In this document: positions 14,705-22,623 of the stretch, one piece after another
How positions within the stretch are numbered: position 1 is the first letter of the stretch
Layout: each line of letters begins with the position of its first letter
Made by a program: the position numbers and the translations under genes
The notes under the pieces: model-generated
Databases searched by the model: none
What the model was told of the DNA's origin: nothing
Seen by the model: the letters and a program-made list of their open reading frames with translations, nothing else
Source: an uncultured Lachnospiraceae bacterium
GTDB lineage: Bacteria; Bacillota; Clostridia; Lachnospirales; Lachnospiraceae
Direction: 5' to 3'
DNA: 22,623 bases
Assembly: GCA_910586405.1 (NCBI GenBank)
Contig: CAJUII010000056.1
Span: forward strand, 1-22,623

Positions 14705-15582
14705 TGCTGGATGCAGCTTTTTTTGACAGGCTTTCCAGACTGCGGCTGGCGATGGGCTACAAGTCCCTCATGAATATGGCAGGAAACCGCAAGTCGATGC
14801 AGAAAGGATCTTCCACAGAGTTTTCAGATTTCCGCGAGTATATGCCAGGTGATGACATCCGGCGCATTGATTGGAATGCATATGGACGATTGGACAGACT
14901 GTATGTAAAGGAGTACATGGAGGAGAAGGAAGCCGTTGTTTCTATTTTAATAGATACGAGTGCATCGATGGATTATGGAGTGAAGAAAAAGGGAGAGCTT
15001 GCCTGTATGCTTGCGGCAGCACTTGCCTATATGGGATTGAACAATATGGACCGGGTGGTGCTCTATGATATGCAAAATATGCAGCAGCCTTTTATGGCTG
15101 GCAGTGGGAAAAAGTCACTGCCAATGCTGACTGGATTTTTGTCTCGGCTTTCATTCGAGGAACGGGTGGACATCGAGGAGGCGGTCAGGAGGCTTCCGGC
15201 AAGAGGGGCAGGCGTGGCCATCATAATCAGTGATTTTTTGCAAGATGTATTTGTGGAACAGGAGTCCGAAGCGTTGGCTAAATTGCTGCGTTATTTGAAC
15301 TACAGAAAGCAGAGGACAGTGCTTTTGCACGTGCTGGCAGGCGAGGAGCTTTCGGTGGGGCTGACAGGCACGAAAAACTTGATTGACATGGAGGAAAAAA
15401 GTGTGCTGAGTCTTACCTTGGATGCTGCCAGTATCCGGGAGTACGACGCTGCTTTACAGGTATTTGTGTCTGGCTTGCGACGCGCGTGTGCGAAAGCAGG
15501 CGCACATTATGCAATCTGTAGCACGGAGAGGGAGATTGACAAATTGATTTTTGAGGATTTAAGGAAATTATATGATATTTGA
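14701..15582 (+). CDS. DUF58 domain protein (VWA-like), 293 aa
   Basis: A DUF58 protein, the usual partner of MoxR. The signature block runs from about residue 40 to 72 (FSDFREYMPGDDIRRIDW, then YVKEY), followed by a VWA-like core that starts with ILIDTSASM (82-90), a DxSxS metal-ion-dependent adhesion site. A second acidic strand end, IIISDFL, lies near 174-180. There is no TM helix in this copy, unlike many DUF58 proteins that begin with two, so it is probably cytosolic and able to reach the MoxR ring. The start ATG overlaps the MoxR stop by four bases; GGAGG lies 10 nt upstream. A second ATG directly follows (14704). Confidence 0.93.
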   Translation: MMLDAAFFDRLSRLRLAMGYKSLMNMAGNRKSMQKGSSTEFSDFREYMPGDDIRRIDWNAYGRLDRLYVKEYMEEKEAVVSILIDTSASMDYGVKKKGELACMLAAALAYMGLNNMDRVVLYDMQNMQQPFMAGSGKKSLPMLTGFLSRLSFEERVDIEEAVRRLPARGAGVAIIISDFLQDVFVEQESEALAKLLRYLNYRKQRTVLLHVLAGEELSVGLTGTKNLIDMEEKSVLSLTLDAASIREYDAALQVFVSGLRRACAKAGAHYAICSTEREIDKLIFEDLRKLYDI

Positions 15583-18500
15583 GAGTTTATGGCCGCTTTT
15601 TTTTCTGGCGTCAGTGCCAGTCATCATCATGTTATATCTGCTCAAGCCAAAAGGAGAGGATTATCAGATATCTTCCAATCTCTTATGGAAGATGCTGTTG
15701 AAAAATGAGCAGTCGAAAACCTTTTTAGAAAAATTCGTTCATAATATATTGATGTATCTACAGATTTTGATTACAGTCCTGCTTGTGCTGGCATTGATGT
15801 CGCCGTTTCTCAGAGCGGATGGGCAGTACGGCGGGAGAAAAATACTGCTTCTGGATACAAGCGGGAGTATGCAGCATGTGGACGGTTCAGGCAAAAGCCG
15901 CTTAGACGAGGCGATAGCATATGCCTGTGAGGTTGTGCGAAATACTGAAAATACGAAGTTTTCGATTGTGACAGCAGATGCGGCTGGTGTGAAACTGCGC
16001 GCAGTGGATCTCACGGACACTGACAGTCTGGTGCGCTCGTTACAGCAGACTGCGTGCAGCGACAGCGGCGGAGGTCTTAAGTCGGCGCAGAATATGCTTG
16101 ATACATTGATGGGTGAGACAGATCAGGACGCTGCGGAGCTCATTGTCTGTACGGATGGTGAAGGCGCGTCAGATTTTGAGGCGCTGCGAAGCACCGGCGG
16201 AAAAGAACTCTATGTGGCGGGAGCCTCGTCTGAAAATATTGCCAATGAGTACACCGTATATACCAGACGGGAGGACGGTCTGTATGATGTGCTGGTGAGC
16301 GTGACAAATTACAGCGATACAGAGGCTTCGCTGGATGTCAGTTTATATGATGGGAAGGATGCTGACGGGCAGGTGATTGCGCTCAAACAAATGCGCCTTG
16401 CGCCTTCTGAGAGTGCCTTCTGTCTGTTTGATGCAGTGAAATGGCAAGGGCAGGTGCTCAGTTCCTGTCTCGATGGGATTTCCTTTGCAGGGGGCGCACA
16501 TGACAGCCTTGCACGGGATAATGTCTCTCAGGCGGTAAAAGGAAAACAGCATTTGATTGATGGCCTGCTTGTCGGCAGGGGAAATACATTTCTCGAAAAA
16601 GCGTATCTGGCTGTGACAGGTGAAAGCATTGCGAAGGCAGAGACAGATGATGCGCTGAACCACGACGATCAGACCTTGATGCGGACTCCGTTTACTGAGA
16701 TGGAATACAATGTCGTGATCTACGATGCGGGAGTGAAGCCTCAGATGACAGATACCAACAGGTTGATATTTGGGGCGGCAGGCGAGACAGTGACAAAGAC
16801 GCTTGAAAACGTGGTGCTGGATATGACAGACTGCGATTTGACCACAGGGTTGTCCGGGTTTACAGTGGGCGTGAATACTGCGTATTGTTTTGCGCTGCCA
16901 GAAGGGGCGAAGAGCTTTCTGGAATACGATGGAAATTGTGTGGGTTACTATAGGGAAGTGGATGGACACAGGGAGGTTGTGGTAGGATTTGACATTCGCG
17001 AGTCGGATTTTCCGCTGCGAGCAGAATTTCCGGTCTTTCTTGCAAATGCGATGATTTACCTTACGGATACGTCATGGCTCTCTTCACAGATCTGTTATGC
17101 GGGGGAAGAGATTGCGCTACAGCCATGGGCGGAGCTGGACAGGACGCAGTTTGACAGCCGCCCAGCCCAAGCGGGACTTTACAGTATCGGCAATGAAACC
17201 TATCAGGAATCTTATGTGGTGCGTTTTCAAACGGCAACAGAATCGGATGGGCGCAAGGAAGCGGCATCTGTCAGCGGTGTGGGTGGACTTGGCATACAAA
17301 AGGTAAAGCGGACGCTTAGAAATCTTTTTTTGATCGTGGCGATTGTGCTGTTAGTGGTGGAGTGGATTGTCTATGTGCGTCAAATGCGCTATCGAGGTAA
17401 ATTCTACCTAGTTGTCAGAGGTATATTGATGTTTTGTTTGCTGCTTGCGCTGGCTGGCATACGAATTTATCGGGGAAGCAGTCAGACGGCGACGGTATTT
17501 GTGGTGGATTGTTCCAATAGTAACGAGACGAATTTTGAAAAGATGGAGGATTATCTGGAGGAAACGGTCAGCCGTATGCCCTCGGGAAATGTTTATGGTA
17601 TTGTGACTTTTGGTAAAAACACGCTGGTGGAGCAGTTTTTGACAGGAGAGCGGCGCTATGCAGGGCTGATGACTGTACCGGAGACGAGCGCAACGAACTT
17701 TGAGGATGCGGTATCGAAGGCGTTGATGATGATTCCGGCAGAGTACAGTAAACGGCTGGTGATGCTTACAGATGGCAAAGAGACAAGAGGCGATATTCAA
17801 AATATGGCACAGGCGTTGACGGCGAGCCGCGCGGAATTTCTGACGATCTTGTATGAACAGGAGGAAACGCCAGATGCCTATATTGATAACGTAGTTCTTC
17901 CAGCATACCTGCATCCCGGCGATAAATATTCGATTACGGTGCTGGTGGAGAGCAATTATGATACCGATGCAGTCATTGCGCTCTACAATGGAAGCCGTCA
18001 GACCGCGGCAAACAGTGTGCATCTCAACAGAGGAAGCAATCGTTTTGTATTTGGAGCGCAGGCTGGGGCAGATACTGGCAGCAGTGCTATGGAAAATCTA
18101 AGAATACAGGTTCAGGCGCAGGGTGATACCTGTGCAGAGAATGACTTCTATAATGCATATTCGATTGTGGAGACACCGCCTGGTGTGCTTGTGATTGCTG
18201 GACAGGATGTCAACGCCTCCGGCTTTGCCTCTGTCTTGAAGGCGGCAGGCTGTGACTACAGGATTGTTTCGACATTAAACGCGCCGGATGATATCAACGC
18301 TATGTTAGAATACAAGACGATCATGCTGGTCGATACATATATTGATGAACTGCCTGAAGGATTCCTGCAAAACCTAGAAGCTTATGTGAAAGATTATGGA
18401 TGTGGCTTTGTCTGCTGCGGTGGAGAAAACAGTTTTGCACTGGGAGGATACCGCGATACAGTGCTTGAGACAGTGTTGCCAGTGGATATGCAGCTGAGAA

Positions 18501-20092
18501 GTTTCAACGAGATGCCTTCGATGGCTATGGTCATGGTCATTGACCGCTCTGGCAGCATGAGTGGATCTGTGGACGGTGGACGGATCAGCAATCTGGATAT
18601 GGCTGTTCGCGCCGCAGAAGTGGCAGTTGATAATCTGAGTGATTCAGATTATGTAGGCATTTTGACCTTTGATAACCAGTATCATTGGCAGACGGCGCTT
18701 CGGAAAGCAGATGACAAGCAGACAATCCGGGATGAGCTCAGACAAATCACAGAGGGTGGTGGTACGACGATCAAACCAGCATTGCAAGAGGCGTGCAGGG
18801 TGCTTTCACAGAGTGATGTATCGGTCAGGCACGTTGTGCTTCTGACAGATGGGATGGGAGAAACACACGATTATTCGGATATTGTCAGTGAGTATACAGA
18901 CAATGGTATCACACTCTCGACGGTGGCAGTGGGAGATGGAGCGGACATAAACCTGCTGGAGCATTTAGCTGACAGCTGCAAAGGGCGGTATTACTATGCA
19001 GATGTGTCCAGTGATATTCCAAGGATTTTTGCACAGGAGGTCTTTCTGGGAAGTGACAGTTATATTCAAAATGGAGTATTTTCGCTGGCAGTGCAGGGGG
19101 GACATGAGCTGATAAGCGGACTCTTTGCACAGGGTTGGCCGACTTTAAATGGATATATTGCCGCGACGCCAAAGACTGCGTCCAATCCATTGATTGTTTC
19201 AGGTGAAAAGAAAGACCCGATTCTCACAGTTTGGCAGTATGGACTGGGTAGGACTGTGGCATGGAACAGCGATGTCACAGGAGCTTGGAGCGGCGCTTTC
19301 GCAGGGCAGGAGGATTATGTGCAGCTATGGAAACGGATTGTGGATTACGCTGCTGGAAATGCCTCGATGGGTGAGGACCGTGTGGATGTGGTGACATCAG
19401 GAGAGCAGACAGAGATTGCATATCAGGCAAAGGACTATGACAGTGAAACAGAGATTCTGGTGACAGTGATCGATCCGAAGGGAGAGACGACAGAGGAGAA
19501 GCTTCATGCAACTGCGCCGGGGAGCTATACTGCAAAACTTTCCACACCGCAGACAGGTTTATACCATTTTAATATTCGGCGGACAAAGGGCGGAGAAATT
19601 CAACGATATATGACGACTGCTGCCGCAGTTCAATTTTCGGACGAGTATAAGTTTGATGTGAGTACGGATTCGTATCTAAAGTTTGCAGAACAGTATGGAA
19701 AGGTTGTCACAGAGAAAGAGAATGTCTGGAAGCGTATTTTAGCAGGAACAAGGGAGCGTTATCTGTTGACAAACTGGCTGCTGGCATTGGCGATTGGTTT
19801 GTTTCTAGCGGATGTGGCGATGCGGCGCTTCCAGTATGCGCCCAAATGGCTGTCATTACGATTCGTCGTCAGACACAATAAAGTTCAGGACAATGAAAAT
19901 ACAGCTGATGAAGAACAGCGCGGAAATATGACAGAGATGTCATCAAAGACAGATACAACACAGGAGCAGCCTGTCGGGAAAGTAACAGCAAAAGCTGGAC
20001 AGAAGAAAAAACAGAAAAAGAAACGCGGACAGTCCGAGGAGGCACTAGATACTTCGCAGCTGCTAAAGAAAAGAGACGAGCGGAATCTGTGA
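15572..20092 (+). CDS. Giant membrane protein with three VWA domains, BatA-like fusion, 1506 aa
   Basis: Residues 5-24 and 60-79 are a BatA-type N-terminal TM pair separated by a basic loop. VWA 1 starts with ILLLDTSGSM (91-100), and its second acidic strand is IVCTDGEGA. A beta-rich part and a GATase-like region (about 325-500) follow. A second TM pair (583-603, 613-631) leads to VWA 2, VFVVDCSNS (642-650) with MLTDGKET (731-738), then a GATase-like segment (about 870-970), then VWA 3, MVIDRSGSM (988-996) with GGGTT (1062-1066) and LLTDGMGE (1090-1097). A beta region, a last TM (1399-1415) and a Lys/Glu-rich cytosolic tail end it. All three VWA domains keep DxSxS. The layout predicts both large loops outside the cell. 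The start overlaps the DUF58 stop by 11 bases, with AAGGAA 5 nt upstream. Relatives I know are half this size and encoded as separate genes. Confidence 0.92.
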   Translation: MIFESLWPLFFLASVPVIIMLYLLKPKGEDYQISSNLLWKMLLKNEQSKTFLEKFVHNILMYLQILITVLLVLALMSPFLRADGQYGGRKILLLDTSGSMQHVDGSGKSRLDEAIAYACEVVRNTENTKFSIVTADAAGVKLRAVDLTDTDSLVRSLQQTACSDSGGGLKSAQNMLDTLMGETDQDAAELIVCTDGEGASDFEALRSTGGKELYVAGASSENIANEYTVYTRREDGLYDVLVSVTNYSDTEASLDVSLYDGKDADGQVIALKQMRLAPSESAFCLFDAVKWQGQVLSSCLDGISFAGGAHDSLARDNVSQAVKGKQHLIDGLLVGRGNTFLEKAYLAVTGESIAKAETDDALNHDDQTLMRTPFTEMEYNVVIYDAGVKPQMTDTNRLIFGAAGETVTKTLENVVLDMTDCDLTTGLSGFTVGVNTAYCFALPEGAKSFLEYDGNCVGYYREVDGHREVVVGFDIRESDFPLRAEFPVFLANAMIYLTDTSWLSSQICYAGEEIALQPWAELDRTQFDSRPAQAGLYSIGNETYQESYVVRFQTATESDGRKEAASVSGVGGLGIQKVKRTLRNLFLIVAIVLLVVEWIVYVRQMRYRGKFYLVVRGILMFCLLLALAGIRIYRGSSQTATVFVVDCSNSNETNFEKMEDYLEETVSRMPSGNVYGIVTFGKNTLVEQFLTGERRYAGLMTVPETSATNFEDAVSKALMMIPAEYSKRLVMLTDGKETRGDIQNMAQALTASRAEFLTILYEQEETPDAYIDNVVLPAYLHPGDKYSITVLVESNYDTDAVIALYNGSRQTAANSVHLNRGSNRFVFGAQAGADTGSSAMENLRIQVQAQGDTCAENDFYNAYSIVETPPGVLVIAGQDVNASGFASVLKAAGCDYRIVSTLNAPDDINAMLEYKTIMLVDTYIDELPEGFLQNLEAYVKDYGCGFVCCGGENSFALGGYRDTVLETVLPVDMQLRSFNEMPSMAMVMVIDRSGSMSGSVDGGRISNLDMAVRAAEVAVDNLSDSDYVGILTFDNQYHWQTALRKADDKQTIRDELRQITEGGGTTIKPALQEACRVLSQSDVSVRHVVLLTDGMGETHDYSDIVSEYTDNGITLSTVAVGDGADINLLEHLADSCKGRYYYADVSSDIPRIFAQEVFLGSDSYIQNGVFSLAVQGGHELISGLFAQGWPTLNGYIAATPKTASNPLIVSGEKKDPILTVWQYGLGRTVAWNSDVTGAWSGAFAGQEDYVQLWKRIVDYAAGNASMGEDRVDVVTSGEQTEIAYQAKDYDSETEILVTVIDPKGETTEEKLHATAPGSYTAKLSTPQTGLYHFNIRRTKGGEIQRYMTTAAAVQFSDEYKFDVSTDSYLKFAEQYGKVVTEKENVWKRILAGTRERYLLTNWLLALAIGLFLADVAMRRFQYAPKWLSLRFVVRHNKVQDNENTADEEQRGNMTEMSSKTDTTQEQPVGKVTAKAGQKKKQKKKRGQSEEALDTSQLLKKRDERNL

Positions 20093-20147
20093 CAACTATG
20101 GAACATACGGCTGTGGACGCGGCGGGCGTGGCTGTACTGTTCTAATC

Positions 20148-20201
20148 CTCAGCGCCGGGAATATCAGCGTTTAACTGCAAATATTCCCGGCGCTGAGTTT
20201 T
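20148..20201 (+). terminator. Strong intrinsic terminator closing the MoxR/VWA operon
   Basis: A perfect 17-bp stem (20148-20164 with 20181-20197; G/C-rich core AGCGCCGGGA / TCCCGGCGCT) with a 16-nt loop, followed by TTTTG. It stands between two converging genes. On the minus strand the hairpin is not followed by a T-run, so it is mainly a plus-strand terminator. Confidence 0.88.
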
Positions 20202-20214
20202 GTAGTGCATTTGA

Positions 20215-20613
20215 CTACCACTCCAGTTCATACACCCCATATTTTTTAAAATCCTTGGCAATGCCGCCTCGGAGCATTTTTTCACATTCTGTTTTGTCCA
20301 CCCAGCGGTATTCGACATGTTCACCGCTCAGGCGGACATTTTCATCTGTTGTGGAACAAAGATAGACAAGAAAGACAATCTTTTTTTCGTGAATTTCATC
20401 CAATGAAGCATATAAGAGCCGTTCAGGAGTCACGGCAAGTCCTGTTTCCTCGAGAACTTCCCGCATAATCGCTTCCTCCAGCGTTTCATTTTCTTCCACA
20501 GCGCCGCCCGGGCCTTCCCAGTTTCCGAAATCATCAGGGTTTCGGCGTATGAGCAGTGCTTTTCCCAGAGCGTGATTGATCAGTACGGTTTTTACGACGA
20601 TATGAGCCTGCAT
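20215..20613 (-). CDS. NUDIX hydrolase, 132 aa
   Basis: A compact NUDIX hydrolase that would cleave a nucleoside diphosphate linked to another group. The NUDIX box matches GX5EX7REUXEEXGU exactly, from G37 through E43 to REVLEETGL (51-59). Its first strand and its C-terminal YRWVDKTE resemble 8-oxo-dGTP/MutT-like or ADP-ribose-type members; the exact substrate cannot be told. It is the only minus-strand protein gene here and converges on the MoxR/VWA operon. On the minus strand AAGGAAG lies about 7 nt before the ATG, and a promoter is visible at 20655-20683. Confidence 0.93.
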   Translation of the reverse strand: MQAHIVVKTVLINHALGKALLIRRNPDDFGNWEGPGGAVEENETLEEAIMREVLEETGLAVTPERLLYASLDEIHEKKIVFLVYLCSTTDENVRLSGEHVEYRWVDKTECEKMLRGGIAKDFKKYGVYELEW

Positions 20614-20654
20614 AAGAGAACTTCCTTTCTTAAAACAAATAGCGCAGCAATGAG

Positions 20655-20683
20655 CTTATAGTTATTATGGCACAAAAGGACAA
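20655..20683 (-). promoter_or_regulatory. Candidate promoter of the NUDIX gene
   Basis: On the minus strand TTGTCC (20678-20683), 17 bp, then TATAAG (20655-20660). It would start near 20648, about 35 nt before the start codon. Confidence 0.55.
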
Positions 20684-20822
20684 AAATTGGTAGAATGTAT
20701 TTTAGAAAAATAAATCGAAGTGAACACAGCAAATAAATTTGTGACTTATCATGGAAACGATATTGAAACAGGCGTGCGAAAGAAATTTGTAAGAATTAGT
20801 CAACAGTTTTGAAAATATAACC
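20684..20822. other. A/T-rich divergent intergenic region
   Basis: This stretch separates the NUDIX promoter from the ABC promoter and contains no gene. The octamer AAATTTGT occurs at 20735-20742 and 20783-20790, 48 bp apart, and a loose inverted match exists between GATATTGAAAC near 20759-20769 and GTTTCAGGTATC downstream near 20855. These could bind a regulator but are weak. Confidence 0.35.
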
Positions 20823-20831
20823 TGCTATGAT
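20823..20831 (+). promoter_or_regulatory. Extended -10 element upstream of the BcrA-like gene
   Basis: TGCTATGAT forms an extended -10 (TGn plus TATGAT). No good -35 box lies 16-18 bp upstream (ACAGTT), which is common at promoters that need an activator. The start would be near 20838, with a leader of about 57 nt. Confidence 0.45.
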
Positions 20832-20894
20832 AACAATAGAGCGTGACGGAACCCGTTTCAGGTATCACAACGCAAGGGAAAGGAGGCATTTATC

Positions 20895-21818
20895 ATGTCA
20901 AATACAAATATCATACAGACAAATCAGTTGACGAAAATCATGAATGGCAAGGAGCTTGTAAAGGATATCAACCTCCATGTAAAAAAGGGAGAGATCTACG
21001 GGTTTCTCGGTCCGAACGGCGCAGGCAAGACGACGGTGATGAAGATGCTCACAAATCTCTGGAAACCGACTTATGGGACAATCGAGCTGTTTGGGGAGAA
21101 GCTGACACCGACTTCCTATGAGGTGCTCAAAAGAATGGCAGGTATCATCGAGTTTCCATGCTTTTATGAGCATATGAGCGGCAGGGAAAACCTCAAGCTG
21201 CACTGTGAATATATGGGTTATCACACGCCGGGCAGTGTGGATAATGCGCTCAAGATGCTCGGACTTCTGGAGGCTGGCGGGCAGCAGGTAAAGCAGTATT
21301 CGCTGGGAATGAAGCAGCGTCTTGGCATTGCCCGCGCAATCCTGTGCAGACCAGAGCTTCTGGTGTTGGATGAGCCGACAAACGGTCTTGACCCCGCCGG
21401 AATGAAACAACTGCGGGATTTATTCAAGATGCTGTGTGTGGAATACGGGATAACAATTATCATTTCCAGCCATATGCTCTCGGAGGTGGAGAGCATTGCG
21501 GACACGATTGGCATTATTGCACACGGCAAAATGATGCGGGAAATTTCCATACAGGAGATTTCAGAAATGAATACCGCGTACATTGAGCTTGCGGTGGCAG
21601 ATACGAAACGGGCGGCTTATGTGCTGGCTGACAAGATGGCTCTCAAGAATTTCAAGGTGGTTGACGAACAGCATATCCGCGTTTATGATGACCACATACA
21701 GACGAGTGCGCTGTCAAAGACCTTGGCATTGAATGATGTGGCAATAGACTTTATCGGGAGGAAATCAGAAAGTCTGGAGGACTATTTCCTGAAAATGACA
21801 GAGGAGGGTGAAAAGTGA
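20895..21818 (+). CDS. BcrA/LanF-type ABC transporter ATP-binding protein, 307 aa
   Basis: The ATPase of an exporter of the bacitracin-resistance / lantibiotic-immunity type. Walker A GPNGAGKTT at 39-47, signature YSLGMKQ at 135-141, Walker B LLVLDEP at 155-161, D-loop NGLD at 163-166 and switch His193. The segment IIEFPCFYEHMSGRENL (84-100) has Glu86 in place of the usual Q-loop Gln; this E-loop is a known hallmark of LanF and BcrA proteins. AAAGGAGG lies 8 nt before the ATG. The stop overlaps or abuts the permease start. It probably protects against a membrane-active peptide, but no peptide biosynthesis gene and no two-component system is inside the window. Confidence 0.92.
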   Translation: MSNTNIIQTNQLTKIMNGKELVKDINLHVKKGEIYGFLGPNGAGKTTVMKMLTNLWKPTYGTIELFGEKLTPTSYEVLKRMAGIIEFPCFYEHMSGRENLKLHCEYMGYHTPGSVDNALKMLGLLEAGGQQVKQYSLGMKQRLGIARAILCRPELLVLDEPTNGLDPAGMKQLRDLFKMLCVEYGITIIISSHMLSEVESIADTIGIIAHGKMMREISIQEISEMNTAYIELAVADTKRAAYVLADKMALKNFKVVDEQHIRVYDDHIQTSALSKTLALNDVAIDFIGRKSESLEDYFLKMTEEGEK

Positions 21819-22507
21819 TGATAAAGCTGATAAGATTGGAATGGAAGAAAAATAATATTTTAAAGAGTATTCGAGATGCGGCGATAACAACGGCTGTCCT
21901 TCTGGTATTTATGCTGATGACAGCGGGGGAACTGGAGACGCAGGAGACAGTGGAGATGTACGGAAAAGGAATGCTGGACAGTTCCGTGGCGCTCTTTATC
22001 CATGCGTCCTACATCGTTTTTGCCGGTGTAATGATTGCAGCATATATTGTGGGTGCTTATGAAAAAAAGATGATGAACCTCATGTTTTCTTATCCGATTG
22101 AGCGTAAGCGGATTATTTTGGCAAAGGTCAGTGCGGTGTGGATTTTTAATTTTCTGGCAATGGTGACAAGTAAAATTGTGATTTATATTGCTTTGGTTCT
22201 ATCAAAATCCTTCATGGGCATAACCGCGCAGAGCATACCAATCGGGGAATTGTCCTTCTGGCTTGACATTGTACTTAGCTCGGCGGCGATGGTAAGTATT
22301 AGTTTTATCGCACTGCCCATTGGTTTAAAGATGAAATCCTCCAAGGCAGCGATTGTTGCGTCAGTTCTCATTGTCTGTTTCACGCAGGGTAATATTGGTG
22401 GGGCGACACTGGTGAACAGTATCCCGTTTTATGGAATCCTGCTTGTGGCGGCTGTGGTGTCTGTGTACCTGTCGATCTATAATATAGAGACAAAAGATTT
22501 ATTATAG
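21818..22507 (+). CDS. BcrB/LanE-like ABC-2 permease, 229 aa
   Basis: A membrane subunit with about six hydrophobic segments (22-37, 57-80, 105-130, 148-170, 174-190, 203-221) and a cytosolic loop YEKKMMNLMFSYPIERKR (81-98) that is the likely coupling helix of lantibiotic-immunity permeases. The start is either GTG 21815 (7 nt after GGAGG) or ATG 21818 (10 nt after it, sharing one base with the ATPase stop as TGATG); I prefer the ATG, with the difference being one residue. LanFEG systems use two permeases, but a terminator follows this gene, so this may be a two-component BcrAB-like pump that works as a permease homodimer. Confidence 0.9.
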   Translation: MIKLIRLEWKKNNILKSIRDAAITTAVLLVFMLMTAGELETQETVEMYGKGMLDSSVALFIHASYIVFAGVMIAAYIVGAYEKKMMNLMFSYPIERKRIILAKVSAVWIFNFLAMVTSKIVIYIALVLSKSFMGITAQSIPIGELSFWLDIVLSSAAMVSISFIALPIGLKMKSSKAAIVASVLIVCFTQGNIGGATLVNSIPFYGILLVAAVVSVYLSIYNIETKDLL

Positions 22508-22518
22508 GGGTTCAAGAG

Positions 22519-22555
22519 AGTGAATGTGAAAAGATTATTTTACATTCACTTTTTT
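22519..22555 (+). terminator. Intrinsic terminator after the BcrAB-like genes
   Basis: A 13-bp stem (22519-22531 AGTGAATGTGAAA with 22538-22550, one G-T pair) with a 6-nt loop, followed by a T-run to 22555. It closes the ABC transporter transcript. Confidence 0.88.
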
Positions 22556-22563
22556 AAAATTAG

Positions 22564-22592
22564 TTTCATTGTATACGTGTTTGTGGTAAGAT
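22564..22592 (+). promoter_or_regulatory. Candidate promoter leading out of the window
   Basis: TTTCAT (22564-22569), 17 bp, then TGG and TAAGAT (22587-22592), an extended -10 arrangement with the same -35 hexamer as the promoter at 4679. The gene it serves begins beyond base 22623. Confidence 0.4.
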
Positions 22593-22623
22593 AATGACAA
22601 TCAATCTATCAGAAAATGGGAAA

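Noticed and set aside
20898..21410. 170-codon minus-strand ORF opposite the BcrA-like ATPase
   Set aside because: It is antisense to a gene with all ABC motifs, and has no domain or start signal.

Overview
The window looks like a chromosomal segment of a Gram-positive anaerobe of the Clostridia, most likely the Lachnospiraceae. The reasons are strong AGGAGG-type ribosome binding sites, consensus SigA-type promoters with 17-bp spacers, a butyryl-CoA:acetate / 4-hydroxybutyrate type CoA-transferase, a BcrA/LanF-type ABC ATPase, and near-complete co-orientation of protein genes (all + strand except one NUDIX gene). This assignment is inferred from gene content, not from a marker gene.

Layout. 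(1) 1-382: two divergent tRNA-Leu genes (CAG anticodon on -, cut by the window edge; AAG anticodon on +) with back-to-back consensus promoters and an AT-rich tandem repeat between them; the second tRNA ends in an intrinsic terminator. (2) 401-4633: an unrecognised alpha-helical-repeat protein, a family 2 glycosyltransferase, a permuted papain/NlpC-like protein and an LPG-synthase-TM-type flippase-like membrane protein, probably an envelope glycolipid or polymer group. (3) 4679-8261: a CoA-transferase with its own promoter, a putative esterase, and a galactokinase-family GHMP kinase closed by a strong terminator. (4) 8270-8348: an unexplained structured intergenic element. (5) 8361-20201: a tight seven-gene operon: an exported two-TM protein with a GATase-like region, an ABC ATPase, an ABC-2 permease, a membrane/coiled-coil protein with a Gly/Asn/Gln/Asp repeat, a MoxR AAA+ ATPase, a DUF58 protein and a 1506-residue membrane protein carrying three von Willebrand A domains; a 17-bp-stem terminator closes it. 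(6) 20215-20683: a NUDIX hydrolase on the minus strand. (7) 20823-22555: a BcrAB/LanFE-type ABC exporter with an E-loop, closed by a terminator, and a candidate promoter leading out of the window.

The most interesting unit is the 8.4-20.2 kb operon. It joins a Bat-like MoxR/DUF58/VWA module to a GldFG-like ABC-2 transporter module in one transcription unit, and its terminal gene looks like a fusion of two membrane VWA proteins. A coherent model, which is inference, is a cell-surface machine: the MoxR ATPase works on the VWA/MIDAS proteins while the ABC module energises export or assembly at the membrane. The other regions are recognisable metabolism, envelope and defence genes.
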